A DNA stretch of 64,000 nt from Vibrio aestivus. Its GTDB lineage: Bacteria; Pseudomonadota; Gammaproteobacteria; Enterobacterales; Vibrionaceae. Of the stretch, positions 1-10,054 are shown piece by piece. How positions within the stretch are numbered: position 1 is the stretch's first letter; each line of letters begins with the position of its first letter. The translations under genes and the position numbers were made by a program. Location: assembly GCA_003263845.1 (NCBI GenBank), contig JYJN01000172.1, forward strand, positions 186,001-250,000. Direction: 5' to 3'. The notes under the pieces are model-generated. The model ran no database searches, was not told where the DNA came from, and saw only the letters and a program-made list of their open reading frames with translations.

Positions 1-1251
1 ACCACCAATAGAAATTAGAGTCTTAACGTCGTGCTTTTTCTTCGCAGTCGCTAGCGCACCAAAATGCCCTTTGAAGCCAAGTGTTGGGTCAATTTCAACG
101 CCTGGCCACTCTTTGCTAGTGGCAACGTTGTTTGGATCATTAACATCACCAACATTCACCTTGCCATCTGAGCCAATGCTGACAAAAGCATAGTTTATGT
201 GCGTGAGCTGTTCCCACGGAATATCATTCACCAAGTAAGCAGACTGCGGGTCGTCTCCAGAGCGCCAACTTGTAAAGTAGCCAATCACACGACGTGGGTG
301 GTCCACACCCATTTTCTCACGGCCCTCTTCATCGTAAATTGAACAATACGGTACATCGACACCTTGTGTTTGGTATAAGCCATCAGTCGACACGTAGCGA
401 CAGTAGGGAGACCATTTACCACAAGGCTAGCCAACGCAGAATCTGTCGTTGCCCCAAGATTGTCAGTCGCTTTGGCATACACTGCCAATGTGCCCGCTGA
501 CGTTGTTGTGTAGTCTAATGTGTAAGGAGCGGTAGCCACCGTTCCAACTAGCGTCCCAGCAACATAAAAATCAACTTTATCCACGGTGCCATCAGCATCC
601 GCAGCATTTGCAGACAGAGTGACAACTGTACCGACATCAACGGTTGATGCAGAAAGCGCTACGTCAACTGTCGGCTTTTCATTGCCCCCTTGAGCCGCAT
701 CAACTGTTATAGTCACGCTGCTCTCAAGGCTTGGTGCACCTTGGTCGTCATAAGCCTTAGACGTGACAACGTAGCTTCCAGAAGCTGAAGGAGTCCAAGT
801 AGCCGAGTACGGTGCAACTGTCGACGTTGCGACCACCAAACCATCGACTAAAAAGTCAACGCTCGTCACCGAACCATCGGAATCCGCTGCTGTCGCCGAT
901 AATACGACAACATCACCTTCTGTAATAGATTGAGTTGCTGTTGGTGAAGTGAGAGTAGAGGTCGGTGGTTTCATTTAAACCACCATCACTAGAACAGGTA
1001 TCAATGACCTTCCATGTCCCCCACTCACTCGAATTAGTAGCGGGATCGTTATTTTGTGTCCAATAATTGGCTTTGTATGCGGTACCTTGATGCTGAACCT
1101 GATCGCCACCTGTATAAACAGTGTTTGCATCCCAGTTTTCAAGCGTCGAACAGTCTACCGCGGCATAACTGTTCATTGCAACGAGACACGAGGCCGATAA
1201 AGTGCTGAGCTTGAACGCTCGGCTAGCCAACTTTCCGTCCTTAAATTTCAT
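1..1251 (-). CDS. Secreted multidomain chitinase (GH18), 3' end outside window, two frameshifts
   Basis: Secreted chitin-degrading enzyme. The chosen ATG (1251-1249) follows a good Shine-Dalgarno (GAAGGAA); an in-frame ATG ten codons upstream is less likely. Visible order: signal peptide (about residues 1-30, ending NSYA-AVDC), a carbohydrate-binding CBM5/12-like module (WDANTVYTGGDQVQ, WTQNNDP, WGTW), two Ig-like repeats (each ending in a DNLGA/DDQGA-type strand), then the beginning of a GH18 barrel (RVIGYFTSWR, LTHINYAF). The catalytic DxxDxDxE motif lies outside the window. The reading frame breaks twice: an extra A near 966 (NE-PPTS is restored by removing it) and a missing base near 415. 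Each side continues in perfect register with the family, so sequencing error is likelier than a pseudogene. Expression may be CRP-linked (see the upstream region). Confidence 0.85.
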
Positions 1252-1477
1252 TTGTGATGTTCCTTCAAGTTTTAATTTCACGTATATTAAGAGAGACGCT
1301 AGGACCCATAAGACTTAATATCTAGCGCAAAACAACCATAGAACACCCTTTTGGTTTAACACTATTTAGATCGTCAAATTGAACAATTCCTCGCACGATC
1401 ATGTGACTGCAATGTAATTTCAGTATACTTATTTTGCAGCAACAACTAATTTTTTAGCTGAATGTATTTAAAAAAAA

Positions 1478-1503
1478 TCCTGTACCTTTAGAGGAGTACA
1501 GGA
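1478..1503 (-). terminator. Intrinsic terminator on minus strand
   Basis: A perfect 8-bp inverted repeat, TCCTGTAC (1478-1485) and GTACAGGA (1496-1503), with a 10-base loop. On the minus strand it is followed directly by eight T residues (plus-strand A run 1470-1477). This is the classic form of a factor-independent terminator. No protein gene ends here. Confidence 0.7.
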
Positions 1504-1506
1504 CCG

Positions 1507-1529
1507 AAAAAATAGAGAAAATCTCTATT
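1507..1529 (-). terminator. Second intrinsic terminator on minus strand
   Basis: Inverted repeat AATAGAGA (1511-1518) and TCTCTATT (1522-1529) with a 3-base loop. On the minus strand it runs into a T tract (plus-strand A run from 1507). It lies immediately upstream, in the minus-strand sense, of the terminator at 1478-1503, so the two form a tandem pair. Confidence 0.6.
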
Positions 1530-1631
1530 GGGGGAATGACATATTGGCTCAGACTCACATTCTAAAAAACAGACAAATTTCACTGTTACATTTTCCCCTT
1601 TCATTTTTAAACGAGTACATCCTCTATTCCT

Positions 1632-1647
1632 TGTAATCTTCATCACA
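1632..1647 (-). promoter_or_regulatory. CRP-like binding site
   Basis: Read on the minus strand the site is TGTGATGAAGATTACA, matching TGTGA-N6-TCACA at 9 of 10 consensus positions. CRP control of chitin utilisation genes is established in Vibrio. Here the site is about 380 bases upstream of the chitinase start and about 110 bases upstream of the tandem minus-strand terminators. Confidence 0.45.
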
Positions 1648-1907
1648 TTTATTGACTACTTGAGCTGATTTTCTAATCAATTAGTTATTGAGCTATTGTT
1701 TATCGAACAGACATCCCAATATCTCTTAACGTACCTTTTGAACATGCCTGTGGTTCTAAGTGATCCTAAAATACAACAAGTACGTTTTTACCTTGACGTA
1801 ACAGACTTCAAATTCACTTAGATTTATCGATGGGTTGCGACAAATTTTCAACGTTTCAAGTCATTTAATAACCACACACTTCTCAACTTCGCAGCTGGAG
1901 ATTCTTT

Positions 1908-3056
1908 ATGCAGTTTACGTTTCACAACCCTACACAGATCCACTTTGGACAAGGCCAAATTAACGCCATTGCAGGCGTAGTGCCACCGGATGCTACCGCA
2001 TTGGTTATCTATGGCGGTGGTTCAATCAAATCTAACGGCGTTTATGATCAAGTTAAATCAGCACTTTCAAACCACAAATGGCTAGAGTTTGCTGGGGTAG
2101 AACCCAACCCAACCAAAGAAACACTCGATGGTGCAGTTGCCATGTGTAAAGAGCATGATGTTGACTTCATTATTGCCGTAGGTGGTGGCTCAGTGATTGA
2201 TGGCTCTAAATATGTCGCAGCTTCAGCTCGCTACGATGGCGACGGTTGGGATATTTTGACTGGTAAACATCAAGTGACTAGTGCAATTCCAATCGGTGCT
2301 GTATTAACACTGCCTGCGACAGGCTCTGAATCAAACATGGGTGCCGTTATTACTAAGAAAGAAACGAAAGACAAACTCGCGTTCTTAAACCCAAATGTTC
2401 AGCCTAAATTTGCCGTCCTTGACCCAGATGTCATGAAGTCCCTTCCTGAAAAACAGTTGATCAACGGGATTGTCGACGCTTGGGTTCACGTATGTGAGCA
2501 GTACATTACGGCTCCAGTGAATGCGCTTGTTCAAGATGGTTACTCAGAAACGCTATTGCGCGCGCTCAAGCAGCTAGGGAGCGAGTTTTCTGAACGTGAT
2601 GACGATGCATGGCGCGCAAACCTTATGTGGTCTGCCAACCAAGCGCTCAACGGCTTAATTGGTTCAGGTGTTGCTCAGGACTGGGCAACCCACATGATTG
2701 GCCATGAGCTTACGGCACTATACGGTGTTGACCATGCGCGTTCACTTGCTATCGTTCAACCTTCACTTCTTCGTAACCAAATTGAAGTGAAACGCGGTAA
2801 GTTAGAGCAAATGGGCAGTAACGTATTTGGCCTAGAGGCTAGTAACGATTTGGCTGAGCGGACTATTGACGCTATCGAAGCTTTCTACCAATCACTTGGC
2901 GTTTCGACTCAGCTCACTGAGCATGGCGATGATAAACAAGGCGCAATCGAGGCAGTAGCAAGTCAGCTAGAAGCTCACGGCATGACGGCACTAGGCGAAA
3001 CGCAAGCCATCGGTATTGCGCAAGTAAAAGCTATTTTAGAACAAGCGGTTACATAG
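1908..3056 (+). CDS. yqhD: Iron-containing (YqhD-type) alcohol dehydrogenase
   Basis: Group III metal-dependent alcohol/aldehyde reductase. YqhD-type enzymes use NADPH to reduce short and toxic aldehydes such as those from lipid peroxidation. The 382 residues match the normal length. Visible signatures are the nucleotide-binding AVGGGSVIDGSK near residue 95, TLPATGSESNMGAV near 140, and the metal-ligand regions GIVDAWVHVCEQY and HMIGHELTALYGVDHAR (Asp and His ligands). The start has an upstream CTGGAG ribosome site. It is monocistronic and ends at a strong hairpin. A butanol dehydrogenase label would be equally acceptable because substrate cannot be read from sequence. Confidence 0.92.
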   Translation: MQFTFHNPTQIHFGQGQINAIAGVVPPDATALVIYGGGSIKSNGVYDQVKSALSNHKWLEFAGVEPNPTKETLDGAVAMCKEHDVDFIIAVGGGSVIDGSKYVAASARYDGDGWDILTGKHQVTSAIPIGAVLTLPATGSESNMGAVITKKETKDKLAFLNPNVQPKFAVLDPDVMKSLPEKQLINGIVDAWVHVCEQYITAPVNALVQDGYSETLLRALKQLGSEFSERDDDAWRANLMWSANQALNGLIGSGVAQDWATHMIGHELTALYGVDHARSLAIVQPSLLRNQIEVKRGKLEQMGSNVFGLEASNDLAERTIDAIEAFYQSLGVSTQLTEHGDDKQGAIEAVASQLEAHGMTALGETQAIGIAQVKAILEQAVT

Positions 3057-3085
3057 TTAACCGTAAGTAGATTTCATCAAATTAA

Positions 3086-3116
3086 GAGAGTCACCCTAGG
3101 GTGACTCTCATTTTAT
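3086..3116. terminator. Bidirectional intrinsic terminator
   Basis: GAGAGTCACC and GGTGACTCTC form a perfect 10-bp stem around CTAG (3086-3109), followed by ATTTTAT on the plus strand and a T-rich TTAATTT on the minus strand. It separates the convergent alcohol dehydrogenase and torS genes and can serve both. Confidence 0.8.
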
Positions 3117-3126
3117 CAGTTTGTCT

Positions 3127-6079
3127 TTACTCGAACTCAGACAAAAATACCCTTGCCGCGTCTAAAGCCTCATACAATGCTTGTTTGTTTTGCAAGTAAA
3201 CTTCCAAGGGTTGACTGGCTGATTCTACTTCCTGACATAGTTCATACAGCTTTATGAGGCCAAGACTGGAACTCGAGCCTTTTAATTTGTGAGCAAGGCT
3301 TTTAACACCGTTGGAATCTTGATTAAAGAAAGCATGTTCCAGGTCTGCCAATGTTTGCTGACTGCTCGTATCAAATAGCCCAATGATTTGGAGCATTTTC
3401 TCTCGGCCTAAAGCTTAGTGTCTGCTTCAATGATGGAAGGATCAAATCTTAATTTAGAATCTTGAGAAGAAGAAACTTTCTCAGTTCCTTGTTCTTCAGT
3501 CGATGTAATTGCCGATAACTTAACTAATGCCGAACTTTGATTCTCTTTAATCAAATCCACACTATCTAAATTAACATTGCTAAGTCGTAACGCTAATTTC
3601 TCATTCAGGACCTCAGCAAGTTCCGATCTGTTTAGCGGCTTTGCAAGATACCCGTCGAAGCCCGCGTTTAGATAACTTTCAACTTCTTCGGCAAACACAT
3701 GAGCCGACACGGCGATGTAGGGAATATCTTTTTGAGCTTCTCTCTTTAAGGTATGCAGCAAATCGACACCATTGCAATCGGGTAGATTAATATCGAGCAA
3801 CGCAATGTCGTAGCTCCCATCTGCACCCTTTATCTTTGCCTCTTCTCCATTCATTGCAATGTCAACGCTGTGACCTAAGGAGTTTAAGAAGCCTTCTGCT
3901 ACAAGGCAGTTTACCGGATTGTCTTCAACTAAAAGGATGTGAGCGGCGAAGTTGGCGTGTTGAACAACTTCTCTTGTGTAGCACGTATCAGCACTATCGG
4001 TACGCTCAAGAGGTAACGTAAAATAGAATCGACTGCCTTGATTTAGCGTAGACTCAAAAGCCAGTGAGCCCCCATGGCTTCTATCAAACGTTTACTGATC
4101 GCAAGCCCAGACCAGTCCCCCTTTACGGCTGATACCTTCGCTTGCCTGGCTAAACGCTTCGAACAGTTTGCCCTGCTCATGGACTGGAATACCAATCCCT
4201 GTGTCGGACACTTCGACTATTAACTCGGATTCATTTTCCGGGTGTAGACCTAAATAGATATCGACATGGCCTTCGTCGGTAAATTTAATGGCATTGCCAA
4301 CTAGGTTATTTAAGACCTGACCGATTCTTGTTTCATCACCCATCCAACAACCTTTGACTTCATCTTCAATGAAATACGAGAGTTGGACTTTCTTTTCATC
4401 CGCTTTTGATTGCTGGAGCTCAAATGTGGCTTTAACCAATTCGGTAAGGTCGAACCCTACCTCACGTATCGATAAATGCCCAGCTTCGATTTTTGAGTAG
4501 TCCAAAATGTCATTCAAGATAGTCAACAAACTCTGGCCACTGCGGTTAATAACATCGACATAGTGACTTTGCGTACTATCCAGTTGAGTATCTTCTAGCA
4601 ATCGTGCCGTGCCCAACACTCCATTCATTGGCGTGCGAATCTCATGACTCATTGTCGCAAGAAACGCAGATTTGGCTTTGTTGGCATTCTCAGCTTCTTT
4701 ACGCGCTTGTGCATGATTATCTACTTCCGTGTTGAGCTTCTCATTGGCCTCTTTCAGTTGCGAAGTGCGTTCATCAACAATCTCTTCAAGATGCGCTTTA
4801 TGCTGCTCCAACTCTTTCTTGGCAGCAACTTCACTTTCCGCGACAACTTTTAGTGATTTCGCCGTATTTTGCGCGGTTATAATCGCCTGCCCCATATGAG
4901 CGAGCTCATCGTTACCTTCAACTTTAACTTCAACCCCTAGATCACCTTTGGCTATCATACCAAGCGCTCTTGAATACTGGTCTAGGCGCTTAAGCATAGA
5001 AAGGTATACGACTTTCCAGATAATGAAGCCTGCAATCACCAACCGAGCAACGTCAAAACAATCAACAACAACTGCGCTTGATCTAATGTCGACTTGAGTT
5101 CATTGACCGCCAGATTAGTCGTTACATTCGACTCATCAACAAGCTGATTAACCGTAGTATTGAGCTTGGACAATTGGGTTAACGTATCCTGCATCAGCGC
5201 TTGAGATTGCTGCTGGTTTTCATATCGTTTGAGGGCAACATCAAACATAGATGCGCCCAGCTGAAGTTGTACAAGAAGCTGCCCCATCTGTTGGGAACGG
5301 ACCGGATCCTCTACCGCTTTGACACGCCTTTGCATTACCACAAGTTGAGAATTGAAATCAGATTGGATTGTCTGTATCCGATCGACGTCTTTTAATGTTC
5401 TCACTTCTTCAATGTGATTGAGCAACTGGTAAGAGAGAAGATGCAGCTCATGAAGCCTTTCACCTAAATCTAAATCGACCTCCACCAAACCATCAAGCGC
5501 TTGAAGTACCGCTTCACTTCTATTTTCAGCGACCAATCGATAAATATGGGTAACGTTCGCAACCGTAATCGTGTTGGTATTAAGCACTTGTGTGCGAGTC
5601 AGTTGTTCGAGCTCTGTTGCAAGCTCGCGCATTTCGATTACTCGCTGGTCAAGAACATTAGCAATAAGTAGCTTGCTTTCCACTGCCATTCCAAGCTCGG
5701 CAAGGGTATCGATTATAGTTTGGATGTCGGATTCTAATGTTTCCAACAGAACAGGGTTGAAGCTAGACACGCCTAGCGACTCGATACTTGTCAAAATGTC
5801 TTCAAGTTGCTCAAGCAGAAGCTGACCAGCACGCTTTCGATCTTGCTCGTCTTTGGCATTCGACAATAATTGTACAGACGCAATGACTTTAGCACTGTTT
5901 TCTGCAACTTCTCTGGCTTCAAGCATGGAAGGAATCGCGGTATTGACGACATTACGTTCAGTCTTTGCGACAAAAGAGAAACCCAACATGCCGATAAGCG
6001 ATGAAATTAGAACGAGCATTGCCATTGCAATGAAGGAATAGAGCAGCTTTCGGGCAATCGAGACTTTGTCTAACAACAT
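3127..6079 (-). CDS. torS: TorS-like hybrid histidine kinase with receiver and HPt domains (multiple frameshifts)
   Basis: Inner-membrane sensor kinase of the TMAO/TorT type. The full span gives about 984 residues, matching TorS. Order: N-terminal membrane anchor (about 10-32), long helical periplasmic sensor, second membrane segment (IIWKVVY), HAMP, dimerisation domain with the phospho-His motif ATMSHEIRTPMNG, an HATPase domain (NLVGNAIKF, SDTGIGIP), a receiver domain (LVEDNPVN; phospho-Asp in LLDINLPD; conserved Lys in AKPLNR) and a C-terminal HPt (AHKLKGSSSSLG). Frames break near 5040, 4120, 4100, 4070 and 3413, several being missing G residues; the domain order stays intact, so sequencing error is the likely cause. 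It is divergent from torT. LuxQ was considered, but the integral HPt and the torT neighbour favour TorS. No torR or torCA lies nearby. Confidence 0.85.
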
Positions 6080-6159
6080 CGAAAATCAACGCTTCTTAAG
6101 TGACTAGTAATACGATATATTTTGCAGTGTTTAACCCAGTTATGCCAACGAATTCAATA

Positions 6160-7168
6160 ATGACTTCATTTAATCGCGCTATTAAAATTTTTTGCTTACC
6201 GTGTTTAATCATGGTTGGCGTCATAACAAGCCAAGCTTGGGCAGCAAACCCAGTGCCGAAAAAGATCTGCGCGATCTATCCTCACCTAAAAGATTCGTAC
6301 TGGTTATCCGTCAACTACGGCATGGTTGAAGAAGCTAAACTACAGGGCATCAAACTGAAAGTACTCGAATCAGGCGGGTACCCAAATACCCAAAAGCAAA
6401 TTCAGCAGATAGAAAGCTGTCGTCAATGGAATGCAGACGCCATTATCCTAGGTACCGTCTCACCGACGTTGTATTTTAATAAACTATCCCGTTTAACTGG
6501 CGGTATTCCAGTATTCATCACAGTGAATCATTTGGACGTTGGTGAATCAGATCAAGCTTCGTTAAAGGCATTGTTGGCGTTGACTGGCACGAAATGGCAT
6601 AGAAGTGGGCGAATATCTGGCTGAAAAGCACCCCAAAGGGAGTGGTAAGAAAAGAGTTCTCTTACTACCCGGCCCTCAAGCAAGTGGCGGCACAAAACCC
6701 GTTGTTGAAGGCTTTCTAGTAAGCATTGCAAATACAGACATCGAAGTGGTGGTTACGCTTTGGGCCGATAACGACAAAGAAAAACAACGTAATCTCTTCC
6801 AGCAGGTTATCGACGATGGAAAGATTGATTACGTCGTCGGTAGTGCTGTCGCAATTGAAGCGGCGATTAGTGAAATTCGTAGCGCGCAATTAGTTGGCCA
6901 AATCGGTTTAGTATCGACCTACCTCAGTCATGGAGTCTATCGTGGACTCCTTAGAGGTCGTGTGGAATTTGCCCCTACTGATAAAATGGCCCTTCAAGGT
7001 CGCCTCTCAATTCGCCAAGCTGTCAACTTTCTTAATCAAGTACCCTACGAATACAAAATCGAGCCGACAATCGATGCCTTAACACCAAACACTATCAACG
7101 AAGAGGCAGTGTTAGATTCGTTATCGCCTTCTAAGTATCGGCCGACTTTTAACGTCGAACCCAATTGA
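6160..7168 (+). CDS. torT: TorT-like periplasmic binding protein (two frameshifts)
   Basis: Periplasmic TMAO-binding partner of TorS, of the ribose-binding-protein fold. The N-terminus is a signal peptide (FCLPCLIMVGVITSQAWA, then ANPVP). The mature protein begins with KDSYWLSVNYGMVEEAK and LKVLESGGYPN, typical of TorT. I prefer the ATG at 6160 to one at 6142, because the signal peptide then has normal length. The frame breaks near 6575 and 6598; adding a G at each gives the continuous segment GVDWHEMGIEVGEYL, which fits the family. It ends with a normal C-terminus and is divergent from torS, only about 80 bases away, so the promoters of the two genes must overlap. Confidence 0.82.
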
Positions 7169-7230
7169 GTCAATACTTTGTCATTTTAAGAATGTAAACT
7201 ATTTATAACTAGAATTATCAGGAACCAATA

Positions 7231-7686
7231 ATGCAAAAAACAACACGTACCATGCCTGCCCATAAGCACATCGCTCTCGTTGCCCATGACAACTGCAAGC
7301 CAGAATTGAAGCGTTGGGTGGTCGAAAATAAAGAAAAGCTACAGCGTCACTTTCTATACGCAACCGGCACAACAGGTAACATGTTAAGCAAAGAGACTGG
7401 TTTAGCGATTAAGAGCATGATCAGCGGTCCTATGGGGGGTGACCAACAACTTGGCGCACTTATCTCTGAAGGTAAGATCGACATGTTGATTTTCTTCTGG
7501 GATCCATTAAACGCCGTACCGCACGACCCTGATGTTAAGGCGCTTCTTCGAATCGCTAGTGTGTGGAACATTCCAGTAGCTACCAACCGTGCTACGGCTA
7601 AATTCCTTTTTGAGTCTTCACTTATTGAGCAAGAAGTGGATATTGAAATCCCAGATTATGATGCTTACCTTGCAGAGCGTACATAA
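7231..7686 (+). CDS. mgsA: Methylglyoxal synthase
   Basis: Converts dihydroxyacetone phosphate to methylglyoxal, a glycolytic overflow bypass used when phosphate is short. The 151 residues match the family. Visible conserved segments: HDNCKPEL, the phosphate-binding ATGTTGN, SGPMGGDQQ with the catalytic Asp, and FWDPLNAVPHDPDVKALLR. A ribosome site (CAGGAA) precedes the ATG. It stands alone, convergent with helD. The mgsA-helD-yccS neighbourhood is also found in Escherichia coli, which supports the identification. Confidence 0.96.
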   Translation: MQKTTRTMPAHKHIALVAHDNCKPELKRWVVENKEKLQRHFLYATGTTGNMLSKETGLAIKSMISGPMGGDQQLGALISEGKIDMLIFFWDPLNAVPHDPDVKALLRIASVWNIPVATNRATAKFLFESSLIEQEVDIEIPDYDAYLAERT

Positions 7687-7805
7687 GATTCAGTAACCAT
7701 TGGCTTAAATTACAATGAAGCGACTATAAACGTCGCAATCACTCGAAATAGAGGCCCAACTCAATTTTGATCTGGGCCGTTCTTCTATAAGCTACACCCG
7801 CACTG

Positions 7806-9877
7806 TTAGCGCGATTTTACAATTACGGGATAACCGTCGTCTTTCAGTTCTTTAATGAATGACGAACCACCACCAGAATAGGTGAACCATACTTTTTCTT
7901 TTGCTCTTGTCATGGCAACGTAGAGCAAGCGCCTTTCTTCCGAAAAAGCAAAATCATCCGCCGATCGGGTCAGCGCACTATCTAAGTGCTGAGCCTTCAC
8001 CTTAGGGGGAACTGTCCTTCGTCTACATTCAGCACAATTACAAAATCTGCCTCTTTACCTTTACTCGCGTGACAGGTCATAAAGCGAAGATCGAGATTTC
8101 GATAGGACTTTTCCCAATCATCCAGTAACTCTGGTTTGTGATAATGATTACGCCCCAATAACAACACTGATTGTCGAGTTTTTACGGTGCGATCTAGACC
8201 ATCTAGGATCTTCTCAACGCTATTGGATGGCGCTAGGTAAACCGCTTTCTTTTTCTGCGTTTTGAAACTGTTCAATTCTTTCTTAATCTGCGCAGGATTT
8301 TGCTGTACGAAGCGGTTAGAGACTTCACCAATCATATTATTGAAGCGATACGTCGTATCAAGGTGATGAACCGTTGAGTTAGGAAAACGCGCTTCAAAGC
8401 CCGTTGTAAGATCGACATCAGATCCCGCGAACTGGTAGATAGACTGCCAATCATCCCCTACCGCAAACAAAGAACAAGATGCCCTTTCTCGCTGCTTTTC
8501 ACAAATCGCTTCGATTAAAGCGAGGCGATCCGGTGAAATATCCTGATACTCGTCGATCATAATGAATCGCCATGGAGGAGCAAACTTGCCCTTTTCAACA
8601 TATTGCGTAGCTTTAGAAATCATCATGTTAAAGTCGACATGATTGTTCTCTTTCAGGTTTTGGCTCCAGGCCTGATAACAAGGCCATACCAACGCCAGCT
8701 CACTGTTGAGGCGCGAGTAGTCTTCATCATCGACAATAAGCTGCTGAATATTCTTTTTTCGTCGTCGCCATAGACGCAAGTTGCATAAGTTGACTCTCTA
8801 ACCATGCAATAAGCTTTGGGTTCTCTACGTGACTACCAAGCTCATCATCTCCGGCTAAATACGCGATTGGCCATTTAGACAAATGTTTTTGCCAACGTTT
8901 AAAGTTAGTGGGCGTCATCCAATGCTTCTTCAGCCAATCAATACACCACCCTTTCCGCTGGTTGTCATCGGTTGCCAATGGTGAAAGGTTAACGGCTTGC
9001 CCCTCAACCTCTCTTAAGATTTTCAAGCCGAGCTGATGGAAGGTGTTGACAGTCACATGGTTGGCGGCTAGTCCGACGTTACCATTTAAACGTTCGCGCA
9101 TTTCATTTGAGGCTTCTTTGCCAAAAGCCACCATTAAAATTTCTTCAGCTTGCGCAAGGTGACTTTGGAGTAAATAAGCAACACGTGCCGTTAATACGCT
9201 TGTTTTACCGGAACCTGCGCCGGCCAGTACTAGGTTATTATCATCATTGAGCAAAACAGATTGCTGCTGAGAAACATTAAGTGGTGAAGACTCTAATTGT
9301 GAAAACAGCACTTTCCAGTTTTCACGTTCATTCTCTATCCAAAGTTGGTTACGTTCTAGCAAAGCTTGGTCGGGGTCTTCAAACCAAGGAATGAGAGGCT
9401 CCAAACGCTTAGGAAGCGTTGCCTTGCTTCTTCAAGCGTCATATCCATATTGACGAGTTCATCATAAGCGCCAGTTAGCCAGCTATTGAGTGATGAATGA
9501 GAAACGAATGATGGCTGTCGAACAAACCCTGAAATCGACTGTTCCCACTGTGGAAGAACGGAAAAAAGATCACGACACTGTTTCTCATGCCATACCTGAT
9601 AAGCCTGGACGGCATGTTTTGCAAACTTACGACACGAAGCTAAAGATAGCCCTTGCACTAACCAGCTTTGCTGACGTCCTTCACTTTCGTGAGCAAAAAA
9701 TTGCAATCCACTCCATAACAGTCCCCTCTTAACGGCGACTTTACCATTCCAAACGTGAAAAGGAATACGCTCTTCCAACGTATGGGAAGATACAACGAGG
9801 ACATTATCGTCCAGTTCAACATGGTTGAATTCATTTTGGGTTAGAAACTGTGCAGTCTTTGAAGCGGCTAGCTGCAT
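7806..9877 (-). CDS. helD: DNA helicase IV, UvrD/Rep family (three frameshifts)
   Basis: Superfamily 1A 3'-5' DNA helicase. The full span encodes about 690 residues, the size of helicase IV. The N-terminal region carries the helicase-IV-specific domain (residues 1-190). Then come Walker A (LAGAGSGKTS, about residue 218), Walker B (FIMIDEYQDISPDR), the Q-rich VGDDWQSIYQFAGSD motif, the TCHASKGKEAD motif and the C-terminal EERRLLYVAMTRAKE motif. Frames break near 9400, 8780 and 8005. Each break sits inside a conserved segment that resumes at once, so these look like single-base errors. It is convergent with mgsA and divergent from yccS. Confidence 0.9.
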
Positions 9878-10054
9878 TGGAATGATACCTATTAACTCAA
9901 GTCGCTAAATCATATATCAGCTGACGAACAATATGAAAAGAGAATGTCAAAGATATGACCAAGATTCACTCGAAATCTACCTTTATTTAGCCCGAAAAGT
10001 CAGAAACTTACTTCATAATTTGATAGAATAAAACTTCGATTTCGACTTCTATAC

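Larger units (their letters stand above)
1282..1907. other. Intergenic region between divergent chitinase and alcohol dehydrogenase genes
   Basis: A 626-bp AT-rich stretch without a convincing gene. It contains a CRP-like palindrome (1632-1647) and two tandem minus-strand intrinsic terminators (1478-1503 and 1507-1529). A 21-codon minus-strand ORF (1620 to 1555, starting MYSFKNE) sits just upstream of the terminators but has no other support. The terminators imply a short minus-strand transcript: either a small RNA or an attenuated chitinase leader. Confidence 0.6.

Noticed and set aside
294..500. 68-codon plus-strand open frame
   Set aside because: Antisense to the chitinase gene, across its second frameshift; no independent support.
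1908..3116. The CTAG-centred palindrome as an operator
   Set aside because: Its position between convergent gene ends and flanking T-rich tracts make a terminator the simpler reading.
3127..7168. Identity as a LuxQ/LuxP autoinducer-2 system
   Set aside because: The kinase carries an integral HPt domain and TorS-like sensor, and the binding protein has the TorT-specific KDSYWLSVNYG segment; LuxQ lacks an HPt.
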